Shown in pieces: positions 9,041 through 16,821 of a DNA stretch of 64,000 nt. Where the stretch lies: positions 1 through 64,000 of the forward strand of contig JAWKLG010000029.1 of the NCBI GenBank assembly GCA_041392845.1, in the 5' to 3' direction. The position numbers and the translations under genes were made by a program. Below the pieces are notes generated by a model. That model was not told where the DNA came from, did not search any database, and saw only the letters and a list, made by a program, of their open reading frames with translations. The stretch comes from JAGQWW01 sp041392845. Lineage in GTDB: Bacteria; Bacteroidota; Bacteroidia; Chitinophagales; Saprospiraceae. How positions within the stretch are numbered: the first letter of the stretch is position 1; every line of letters starts with the position of its first letter.

Positions 9041-9055
9041 TCAAAGTGTGTGCCA
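9041..9055 (-). promoter_or_regulatory. Sigma-54-like -24/-12 element upstream of htpG
   Basis: The minus strand reads TGGCAC, then ACACT, then TTGA. This fits the -24 element fully and the -12 TTGC except for the last base, at correct spacing. It would start transcription about 31 nt before the htpG ATG. This is motif reading only: no RpoN-dependent activator gene is in the window, and the missing C at -12 weakens the call. Confidence 0.3.
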
Positions 9056-9343
9056 TGCCGTTTTTTCTGACAAAATGACTGGCCAGGCTGATTTACAGCG
9101 ACTTTTTGTTACATTATTGTTGCTTCCATATTAAAAATCATTGTCATAAAGTAAGTGAGTTGCCTGTCACAAATTGTGCAAAATTTGTAAAAAAGTAGTT
9201 TCTGGAGCCTGTAATATTGTGCCATCAAACAAACAGAGAGGAGGTTATTTTAAAGAAAATAATAAAACAATCTCTCTGAAAACGTGGCACAGTTTTGGAC
9301 TAAGAGAAGGTGTCGCAAAAATAAAGAAAAGGGTCTTCAAAGG

Positions 9344-9372
9344 TTTACCACTTTATTCCCTTTATATATTTT
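9344..9372 (+). promoter_or_regulatory. Putative promoter of the 9380-9609 RNA
   Basis: TATATTTT at 9365-9372 matches TAnnTTTG at 7 of 8 positions, and TTTA at 9344-9347 lies 17 nt upstream as a -33 candidate. The start site would fall near 9380, where the structured part begins. Confidence 0.35.
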
Positions 9373-9379
9373 CCCTTAA

Positions 9380-9609
9380 ACCGTGAACGGGGTCTCTAGT
9401 AGCCCTGAGAAAGAGCAAGATGGGACATTTGTCCCCGATAATCCTTTTGGATTTTCGTAAAGAGGTCTTAAGGTCAGAAGTGGCCTTGGACAGTGAGTGA
9501 GACCAGTTCATTTGGGGGGTAGAGCTGGTCTTATACTCACTTTATTGTGTATAATTCAAATCTCCTAAGATATACCAAAGGCAACAGTCGATTCGATTGT
9601 TGCCTTTTT
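9380..9609 (+). ncRNA. Candidate structured non-coding RNA of about 230 nt, family unknown
   Basis: This part of the gene-free stretch 8999-9679 contains successive hairpins. They are 9422-9435 (GGGAC, ATTT, GTCCC), 9437-9456 (AATCC, TTTT, GGATT), 9470-9487 (AAGGTC, 6-nt loop, GGCCTT) and 9493-9540 (GTGAG and GAGACCAG pairing with CTGGTCTT and CTCAC around an 18-nt loop holding six Gs). An intrinsic terminator at 9577-9609 closes it. Wobble pairs in the third and fourth hairpins are G-U on the plus strand and would be C-A on the minus strand. GGTCTC at 9391-9396 could instead pair with GAGACC at 9499-9504, so alternative folds exist. It is not recognisable as RNase P RNA, tmRNA or SRP RNA; a 6S-type RNA is possible but unproven. 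Confidence 0.5.
9577..9609 (+). terminator. Intrinsic terminator ending the candidate RNA
   Basis: AAAGGCAACA (9577-9586) pairs perfectly with TGTTGCCTTT (9598-9607), 11-nt loop, with a five-T run at 9605-9609. It lies upstream of mgsA, so it must end a different transcript. Confidence 0.85.
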
Positions 9610-9610
9610 C

Positions 9611-9618
9611 TATTTTTG
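9611..9618 (+). promoter_or_regulatory. Putative -7 box of mgsA
   Basis: TATTTTTG followed by GCC sits directly after the terminator and 61 nt before the mgsA ATG. No good -33 element was found. Confidence 0.4.
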
Positions 9619-9679
9619 GCCAATTCATTTCTTTTACCTTTACCCTGAATTTATAATTTCTTTTTTGAAAAAAACCCAG

Positions 9680-10060
9680 ATGAAAATTGCACTCATCGCC
9701 CACGATGGTAAAAAGGCTGAAATGGTTGCTTTTATTTTGAGAAATAAAGCTGCATTACTTGAATCTACTTTGTTTGCAACTGGCACCACAGGTTCTCATA
9801 TTGAAAAAGCAGGACTTGGAGTAACCAAATTGCTATCCGGTCCAAAAGGTGGTGATGCCCAAATTGCTGCAATGGTTGCAGAGGGTGCATTGGACATGGT
9901 TATTTTTTTCAGAGATCCTTTGGACAAACATCCCCATGAGCCGGATGTACAAATGTTGATGCGGATCTGTGACGTTTCCAATATTCCCCTGGCTACCAAT
10001 CCGGCAACTGCACAATTAATGTTGGAAGGTTATCATGCATCTTTGGGCAAAAAGTCATAA
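9680..10060 (+). CDS. mgsA: Methylglyoxal synthase
   Basis: A 126-residue protein matching MgsA across its length: KIALIAHDGKK, LFATGTTGSHIEKAG, LLSGPKGGDAQIAAMVAEG, then FFRDPLDKHPHEPDVQMLMR and IPLATNPATAQLML. The catalytic aspartates are those in GPKGGD and HEPDV, by comparison with the E. coli enzyme. It converts dihydroxyacetone phosphate to methylglyoxal plus phosphate, relieving sugar-phosphate overload. ATG 9680 (MKIALIAHD) is preferred to TTG 9665. It is slightly shorter at the C-terminus than the E. coli protein. Confidence 0.94.
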   Translation: MKIALIAHDGKKAEMVAFILRNKAALLESTLFATGTTGSHIEKAGLGVTKLLSGPKGGDAQIAAMVAEGALDMVIFFRDPLDKHPHEPDVQMLMRICDVSNIPLATNPATAQLMLEGYHASLGKKS

Positions 10061-10140
10061 ATTTGATATTCCCTACATAGTTATTTTAGTCTCACCACAT
10101 TTTATTCCGATTCAGGGTCCTACCTCCCCTTAATTTTTCA

Positions 10141-13041
10141 ATGCTTTGTATGAAGTTTTTGTACCAAATGTTTGTATTTGGTCTGTTGCTTATTAGTAGT
10201 ACACAGGTCAATGGGCAGGTCACCTATGTAAAGCCAGATGGAGTGGGAGACGGAAGTTCCTGGCAAAACGCATATGGTGATTTGCACCTTGCAATTAATA
10301 ATGCAGCTCCCGGAAGTCAAATCTGGATTGCTAAAGGAACCTACCATCCTACCCATTGCATTTCTTGTGACTCAATTGACAAATCAAAGTCCTTTTTGAT
10401 AAACAAACCTGTTCAGATTTTTGGTGGATTTACAGGATTTGAATCAGATATCAAACAAAGAAATCCTAAACAAAACATCACCATTTTGAGTGGCGATATA
10501 GATAGGGATGGCAGTCTTGAAAATAACTCCTTTACCATTTTAGAAATTGACCATTCCAATGAGGGATTGCTTTTGGACGGACTTTGGTTTGTGATGGGAA
10601 ATGCAAATGGTGGAGGTCCTCTTGGAGAGCCTACTAACAGTGGATCAGCGATTTATATCAATGGTCAATTTCAAAATCAGGAGTCATTTTCCGTATTTTC
10701 CAATTGTGTCTTTCAGGACAATTTTGCAAAAGGATTTGGTGGAGCTGTTTACCTGGCTGCCACTTTCAATGGACACATTAATAGTGATTTTACAAATTGT
10801 ATTTTTAGGAAAAACAGGTCAGAAAACGATGGTGGGGCTATTAATGCAAATGCAAGTTTTGAAGGCTTGGTAGAAGCCAACTTTTCTTATTGCCATTTTT
10901 TGAATAACGGATCACTCGAAAAATCAGGAGGGGCCGTATACCTTTCCGGTTCGGAGCAGGGGGCCGTGCAAAGTAAGTTTGATTCAAATGTTTTTTATAA
11001 AAATTCAGCCAAACAATATGGGGGTGCATTTTACGCATTCGGGAAATCGGGCTCATGCAACCCTTTCCTTCAATTTTGCACTTTTGAAGCGAATCATGCT
11101 GAACAAGGGGGAGCTATGTATAATAACGGAAGTTTTAGCGGTGAGTCCAGCCCGGAATTGCAGTCCTGCTGGTTTAAATCCAACCAAGCCCAATTGGATG
11201 GAGGAGCTGTTTATTGCTTAGGTTCTCCAAATGGGATTTCTAATGGTTCATTCAAAAAATGCTTTTTTATACAAAATACATGTGGTGCCTCTGGTGCGGC
11301 CGTGTTTAACAATGGTTCTATGGCGGGCGCATGTAATCCAGTATTTAATTCATGCCGGTTTTTTGAAAATAGTACGCCAAATTATGGAGGGGCTGTATAC
11401 AATTTAGGACTTCGGGGAAATTCCAGTCCATCTTTTTTTAATAGTTTATTTTATAATAATAGTGCTTATTCAGCTGGTGCTGTTTACAATTTAGGGGCTG
11501 ATCATGGCAATGCCAGCCCTTTGGTAGTTCATTGTACATTTATTGAAAACAAGGCCGAAGTTGGAGGAGCACTCTACAATAATGCTTCAGATTCTACTGG
11601 TCTTTCCGATACCAGAGTATACAATTCTTTATTTCAAAAAAACCATGCACCAACAGGTGATGTATTTCGAAATATTTTTAGCCATCCTGAAATTGCCTAT
11701 TCTCTGGTAGATGTTCAGGGTTGTAATCAATTGAATGACGGAGTTAATTCTACCATATCTTGTGGAGATGGGATGATTTTTTCAGTTAACCAGCAAATGG
11801 CGGATCCTCTTAATGAAAGGTTTCATCTTAATCCTGGTGTTGAATCAATAGGTGCAGGATCGGGCGATATAGATTCGATATACCTTCTTTTTTCAGATCT
11901 GGTAGGAAATCAAAGAACAAGCAATCCAGCCATTGGATGCCTGGAGTACCAGGATTCAAATTCGATAAAACCAATTTTTCTGGATGTTTCAGATAATATG
12001 TCTCTTTGTCAGGGAGAGGATCTTAAATTAAAAATGAACCCTATTGATTCATTTGGTTTAGAAATCGCCTGGTATTTTAATGAAGATACTGTTGAAAATA
12101 GAGGGATAAATGAGTTGATGATAAATAATGCAGACTTTGAAAATACCGGCATTTATAAAAGCCTAATTCATTTTCAAAGCGACACCTTTTATGGAAATCC
12201 GGTTTCTGTTTTTGTAAGTCCGGATTTGCAACCAGAAATAAATTTAACACTCTCTGATACAGCGATTTGCCAATCTGATACGATTTATATTTCAAGAGAG
12301 GTTGGGAACCTTACAGAATCCCTGGAATTTTTTTACTACCTTGATGGACATCACCTGAGCTGGAGTCAAAATGCCAAACCCTATTTAAGTCCTTCTCCCG
12401 GCAGATACCTATTTGAAGTATTTGTAATGGGAAAAGATAGTTGTTCTGAAATTTTGAACAAAAAGGTTTATTCGCGTTTCATTGAGGTTCATTCTGATAC
12501 CATTCCCCTATTAAACATTATTGGTCCTGATACATTGGTCTGCGAAGGAGAAGAAGTGAACCTTTCATTAAAAGGTGAGGATGTACTGGAAACAGAAATA
12601 TTGTGGTTTGTAAATGATGAGCTTGAGCAACAAGGAGGAAAAAGTTTTACGAGTAATAATTTTGAAGGCTTATCAACTGTGATTGCCAAATGGAAATGTC
12701 AGGAATGTATTTGTATTCCTGAAAATGAATTTTTTGAATCCAGGCCATTTCTGGTCCAGACAAAAGAGTGCCTTTCAGAAATTAAAGATATTTTTTCGAA
12801 TTCCAGATTTTCCATTTATCCCAATCCCAGTACCGGTGAATTAAGAATTAAGACCGGAGATGATTTGTTGAAAACCATACGGGTTTTTGATGCTTCAGGA
12901 AACAAAATATATGAACAGAAGGTAATGCATCAAAAAGAAACGTTTTCCGTAAGAATAGACAATAATATTACGGGATTGAGCTTGGTTCTGCTCGAATTTG
13001 AATCAAGAACAGAGTATGAGTGGATATTATTATCAGAATAA
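10141..13041 (+). CDS. Secreted right-handed beta-helix protein with Pmp-like repeats and T9SS type A sorting domain
   Basis: A 966-residue exported protein. It has a signal peptide ending near VNGQ (residue 26), then YVKPDGVGDGSSWQNAYGDL, a common opening of parallel beta-helix proteins. About nine repeats of roughly 31 residues follow (about residues 200-480), each with GGAVY-type and FxxN motifs, as in chlamydial polymorphic outer membrane proteins. Ig-like regions with DISLC/CQ-type starts come next. The C-terminal sorting domain (SIYPNPSTGELRI, about residue 885 on) marks it as type IX cargo anchored or released at the surface. A role in adhesion or polysaccharide binding is inference. 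Confidence 0.8.
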   Translation: MLCMKFLYQMFVFGLLLISSTQVNGQVTYVKPDGVGDGSSWQNAYGDLHLAINNAAPGSQIWIAKGTYHPTHCISCDSIDKSKSFLINKPVQIFGGFTGFESDIKQRNPKQNITILSGDIDRDGSLENNSFTILEIDHSNEGLLLDGLWFVMGNANGGGPLGEPTNSGSAIYINGQFQNQESFSVFSNCVFQDNFAKGFGGAVYLAATFNGHINSDFTNCIFRKNRSENDGGAINANASFEGLVEANFSYCHFLNNGSLEKSGGAVYLSGSEQGAVQSKFDSNVFYKNSAKQYGGAFYAFGKSGSCNPFLQFCTFEANHAEQGGAMYNNGSFSGESSPELQSCWFKSNQAQLDGGAVYCLGSPNGISNGSFKKCFFIQNTCGASGAAVFNNGSMAGACNPVFNSCRFFENSTPNYGGAVYNLGLRGNSSPSFFNSLFYNNSAYSAGAVYNLGADHGNASPLVVHCTFIENKAEVGGALYNNASDSTGLSDTRVYNSLFQKNHAPTGDVFRNIFSHPEIAYSLVDVQGCNQLNDGVNSTISCGDGMIFSVNQQMADPLNERFHLNPGVESIGAGSGDIDSIYLLFSDLVGNQRTSNPAIGCLEYQDSNSIKPIFLDVSDNMSLCQGEDLKLKMNPIDSFGLEIAWYFNEDTVENRGINELMINNADFENTGIYKSLIHFQSDTFYGNPVSVFVSPDLQPEINLTLSDTAICQSDTIYISREVGNLTESLEFFYYLDGHHLSWSQNAKPYLSPSPGRYLFEVFVMGKDSCSEILNKKVYSRFIEVHSDTIPLLNIIGPDTLVCEGEEVNLSLKGEDVLETEILWFVNDELEQQGGKSFTSNNFEGLSTVIAKWKCQECICIPENEFFESRPFLVQTKECLSEIKDIFSNSRFSIYPNPSTGELRIKTGDDLLKTIRVFDASGNKIYEQKVMHQKETFSVRIDNNITGLSLVLLEFESRTEYEWILLSE
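10738..11590 (+). repeat. In-gene tandem repeat, about 31 codons per unit
   Basis: The units begin with GGA-V/I/F/M-Y and contain a Cys/Phe-rich FxxN segment. Counting between successive GGA motifs gives spacings of 29 to 32 residues. Units are diverged at the DNA level. Confidence 0.75.
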
Positions 13042-13225
13042 ATACGTAATCCTTTTGTTTTGAGACCTTTGTTGATTAAATGAAGCTTAATAAGAAGAAT
13101 AGCCAAACGTATATTGGTTTCTTAAATAGAAAAAATTTTTAATTTGGTCTTTTTTTGAAACAATTGGCTTGAATTTAGAGGTAAATATTTGAATATCAAC
13201 CATTTTTAACCAAAAACCAAAAATC

Positions 13226-14245
13226 TTGAGGTATAGACATTTACTCCTGGCAAGCGTCCTGATTTTGTGTGAAATGGCCTACGGGCAAGATTTGCATTTT
13301 ACGCAGTTTTACAATACTCCTCAGGTGGTTTCTCCAGCCCTAACGGGAATATTTGAAGGTGACCAAAGATACATTGGTGCCTACAGAGGACAATGGTATG
13401 AAGCGAACGCACCCTTCACCACTTTTTACGGTATGTATGATCAAAAAATCTACACCAATAAGGTGAAAAAAGGATTTTTTGGTGCAGGCGGAGCCTTAGG
13501 TTATGACAGGGCTGGTGATGGCGATCTTTCTTTATTACAAATTAATCTTAATGGGTCTTATACTTACCCTATAGACAAAGAAAATCTATTAACAGGCGGA
13601 CTTATGTTGGGTGTTGGCCAGCGATCTTTTGAAATGGCTCAATTAACATGGCATAATCAGTTCAATGGCGACCAATTTCAAAGCAATCTTCCAAGCGGTG
13701 AAAATTTTAACGATACAGGCTTTTTGTATGGAGATATCGGTTTTGGCCTAAATTACAGAGGGCAAAAATTGGGTAAGCGTTCCTTCGTTGATGTAGGAGC
13801 TGCTTTATATCACATCAATAAACCTAATCAGAGTTTTGAAAATCAAGCTAAGAGTTCCCTTCAACCAAGAACTTCCCTTTATTTAATTCAACAGCTTCAG
13901 GTTGCTGACAAAGTAGATGTTTACTGGAATGGATTGGCTCAAATCCAGGATAAATACTTTGAAGGAGTTGCAGGTTTAGGAGGTAGATACCATCTAAGCC
14001 AAAAACGTGGAAAAGAGTTAGCTCTTCAAGGCGGAGTTGCATACCGATTCAATGCAATTGGAGATGCTGCGATTACCAATATTGAAGTACACTATCAATA
14101 TTGGAGATTGGGTTTAAGCTACGATATCAACGTTTCAGGATTCCGTGCTGCAACCAATAGAAATGGTGGCCCGGAGGTAACACTTAGATATGTAATCCAC
14201 AAGGTTAAACCTATCCCTTTATTCAGGGTTTGTCCGATTATATAA
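13226..14245 (+). CDS. PorP/SprF family type IX secretion-associated outer membrane protein
   Basis: A 339-residue protein with a signal peptide (cleaved near YGQ, residue 21), then DLHFTQFYNTPQVVSPALTG, the hallmark opening of PorP/SprF proteins. Further family features are YRGQW near residue 54 and repeated beta-barrel strands. The start is TTG at 13226: the next Met lies inside the signal peptide, so the TTG is probably real. SprF-type proteins help export or anchor the large type B sorting-domain protein encoded nearby, and here such a gene lies two genes downstream. Confidence 0.88.
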   Translation: MRYRHLLLASVLILCEMAYGQDLHFTQFYNTPQVVSPALTGIFEGDQRYIGAYRGQWYEANAPFTTFYGMYDQKIYTNKVKKGFFGAGGALGYDRAGDGDLSLLQINLNGSYTYPIDKENLLTGGLMLGVGQRSFEMAQLTWHNQFNGDQFQSNLPSGENFNDTGFLYGDIGFGLNYRGQKLGKRSFVDVGAALYHINKPNQSFENQAKSSLQPRTSLYLIQQLQVADKVDVYWNGLAQIQDKYFEGVAGLGGRYHLSQKRGKELALQGGVAYRFNAIGDAAITNIEVHYQYWRLGLSYDINVSGFRAATNRNGGPEVTLRYVIHKVKPIPLFRVCPII

Positions 14246-14325
14246 ATTTTTTTCACACTATATTCAAACACTAAACATTGGGACGCCCTTATGGGTTTTT
14301 CCCCAAATCATAAAGAAACAGTCTA

Positions 14326-16773
14326 ATGAAATACAAATTTACCTACCCCCTTCTATTTCTTCTGTTTCTGGCCTCGATGATCCAAGGTCAAACCCGAAAG
14401 CAATATATCAAGGCGGCTGAGGAATCGTATGCGCAGGAAAATTTTTATGCGGCAGTTAAGTATTATGAAGAAGTATTGGATTTTGATTCGACCGATACAG
14501 ACATTTGGTACAAATATGCCATGGCTGCGAGTAAATTAAATGCCCTGTCTCTAGCCGAAGGTGCATTTAATGAAGTAATGAAAATGGATGAGAAAAATGC
14601 TTATCCTTTAGCCAATTATGAGATGGCCACCGTCAAAAAAAGGATGGGAAAGTACGGAGAAGCCATAGGTTATTTTCAAAAAGCAATGCGTGACACCTCC
14701 CTAAACGCCCCTAAAATCAAGGAAGAATGTGATAAAGAGATTATGAGTTGTGAGTGGGCAGTTGAAGTAATTGCCAATCCTGACACGAATATTGAAATTG
14801 AACACTTTGGAGAAGGAATCAATACTCCCTTTTCTGAATTCGGAGCCATCTCAAAACAGGATGACTTGTTTTATACTTCTTACAGTTTTGTTCATGAAAA
14901 TGATGATCACAATCCGGTAAGACAGTACAATAAAGTACTGCTTTCTAAAGAAGGTCAACCTGGTCAGTTTTGGGAAGATATTAACTCTTCCACCAGACAC
15001 ACTGCTCATACCACTTTTACAAAAAATGATTCAACCGTATTTTTTACTTATTGTGATTATGTAAGTGAAGCTGAAATCAGGTGTCAGATATACAAACGAA
15101 CTTTAGATAGTCTTGGCAGTTGGAGCAAACCTGAAAAGTTAAAAGATTCCATCAATGTGGAAGGTTTTAATAACACAGAACCTCAGGTTTCGACTATGAA
15201 TGATGAAGGTGAGGAGTGGTTGTTTTTTGTTTCGAACAGACCTGGTGGAAAAGGTGGAGAAGATATTTATTATGCTTTGATCAATCCTGACGGAACGCTT
15301 GGAGCTCCGGTAAATTTTGAAGAGATAAATACTGAAGGAGATGATTTAACTCCATTTTACCATACCAAATCTCAAACGCTTTATTTTAGTAATAATTCCC
15401 GTCAAGGTTTGGGTGGCCATGATATTTATAAAACCAAAAAAACTGAAGACGGCTGGGGCGAAATCGAACATACCGGATATCCATTGAATAGCAGCTTGGA
15501 TGATTATCACTACAAGCTAAGCCCTGGAGGCGCTATGGCCTTGATGTCTTCCAACAGATTGGGTTCAACTTATCTTGAAAAAGAAAAAGAATCCTGCTGT
15601 CATGATATTTATCGAGTGGAGTCTATTCTTACAGAGTTTCTGGCTCTGACATTTGATGCCTGGACCAAGGAACCCCTGGAGGGAGTTACGGTGACCATGA
15701 GAAGGATCAGTAGCCCTAAGATGGATCCTGAAACCATTACCAACAAAAATGGCAATGATTTCAACTTTGCTCCGGAGAGAAGGCATGTTTATGTATTCAC
15801 TGCTGACAGAGACGGCTATCACCCATATACTGATACGCTATATCTTGACAGAGCACCTTTAGCAGACGAATTATCCATTACCAAAGAAATGTATTTGGAA
15901 CCCACGGAGGTTAATCTAACAGTTTTAACTTTCGATGATTATACAAAACAAGGTTTGATAGGAACAACAGTTCAGTTATTTGAATATGACGGTAAAGACA
16001 GGGTTTTAATTGAAGAGAAAGTTAATGAAAACGGAAATGACTTTGCATTTAAATTAAAACCAGGCAAATCTTATATAATAAGAGGTTCCAAATCTGGATA
16101 TGAGCACGATTTGGACACTATTCCTTTTATCGATCCAACTGTGAAGGAAAATCGAAGTATTGAAAAGGAATTGTATCTGACGCCATTGATTGTAGCCAAG
16201 TTCCTTCCGATATTATTATATTTTGATAACGACGAACCCGATAAAAATACCTGGGCAACCACTACTGAAAAAGACTATCTGGAAACCTGGGATGACTATT
16301 ATGGCAGAAAGAATACCTACCTGGATGAATTTGGTAGAGGGCTTTCTCAACAGAAAAAGTTTTTGGTGAATCAAAGATTGGAAGGCTTTTTTGAACGGGA
16401 AGTCAAAAGTGGTGGAGAAGCTTTAAAGGTCTTTACTGATTTATTGTATGAATTCCTGAATCAGGGTAATAGCCTTGAAATCGTGCTAAGAGGATTTACA
16501 TCTCCAAGGGCTCGTTCAGATTACAATGAAAAATTATCGCAAAGACGTATCGTAAGTGTAAGAAACCACTTTGAAGAATACAATGGAGGAATTTTAAAGC
16601 CATTCCTTGATGATGGGAGGTTGAAAATTCTTGAAAAACCATATGGTGAGTCGAAAGCCAAATCCGATGTAAGTGATAAACTTAATGATGCCAGAAACTC
16701 TATTTATGGAGTCCCGGCATCCTTAGAAAGGAGGGTTGAAATCATAGATGTTAAACAGGCAGACGACTTATAA
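14326..16773 (+). CDS. PorE-like protein: TPR, WD40-like propeller, regulatory domains and OmpA domain
   Basis: An 815-residue exported protein. Signal peptide about residues 1-21; TPR-like repeats about 22-140 (YAQENFYAAVKYYEEVLDF, GKYGEAIGYFQKAM); PD40-type propeller blades about 160-430 (WLFFVSNRPGGKGGEDIYYA, TLYFSNNSRQGLGGHDIY). Two carboxypeptidase-regulatory-like domains lie at about 440-620, each with NENGNDF or NKNGNDF. A C-terminal OmpA-like domain spans about 640-815 (DYNEKLSQRRIVSVRNHF). This is the domain order described for PorE of the type IX machinery. Unlike PorE it shows no lipobox cysteine. It may tether the outer membrane complex to peptidoglycan. Confidence 0.82.
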   Translation: MKYKFTYPLLFLLFLASMIQGQTRKQYIKAAEESYAQENFYAAVKYYEEVLDFDSTDTDIWYKYAMAASKLNALSLAEGAFNEVMKMDEKNAYPLANYEMATVKKRMGKYGEAIGYFQKAMRDTSLNAPKIKEECDKEIMSCEWAVEVIANPDTNIEIEHFGEGINTPFSEFGAISKQDDLFYTSYSFVHENDDHNPVRQYNKVLLSKEGQPGQFWEDINSSTRHTAHTTFTKNDSTVFFTYCDYVSEAEIRCQIYKRTLDSLGSWSKPEKLKDSINVEGFNNTEPQVSTMNDEGEEWLFFVSNRPGGKGGEDIYYALINPDGTLGAPVNFEEINTEGDDLTPFYHTKSQTLYFSNNSRQGLGGHDIYKTKKTEDGWGEIEHTGYPLNSSLDDYHYKLSPGGAMALMSSNRLGSTYLEKEKESCCHDIYRVESILTEFLALTFDAWTKEPLEGVTVTMRRISSPKMDPETITNKNGNDFNFAPERRHVYVFTADRDGYHPYTDTLYLDRAPLADELSITKEMYLEPTEVNLTVLTFDDYTKQGLIGTTVQLFEYDGKDRVLIEEKVNENGNDFAFKLKPGKSYIIRGSKSGYEHDLDTIPFIDPTVKENRSIEKELYLTPLIVAKFLPILLYFDNDEPDKNTWATTTEKDYLETWDDYYGRKNTYLDEFGRGLSQQKKFLVNQRLEGFFEREVKSGGEALKVFTDLLYEFLNQGNSLEIVLRGFTSPRARSDYNEKLSQRRIVSVRNHFEEYNGGILKPFLDDGRLKILEKPYGESKAKSDVSDKLNDARNSIYGVPASLERRVEIIDVKQADDL

Positions 16774-16821
16774 CACCCCAATTAATTAAGAAAATTTCCT
16801 GACAAAAGAACCAGGTCAAAT

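Noticed and set aside
9174..9386. 70-codon ORF on the plus strand in the htpG-mgsA gap
   Set aside because: Its sequence is Lys/Ser-rich with no domain, it crosses the predicted RNA promoter, and nothing supports translation.
9405..9412. CCCTGAGA, as in the TPP riboswitch core
   Set aside because: The second conserved part of the TPP element (CTGGATAATGCCAGCG-like) is absent and the downstream gene is not for thiamine.
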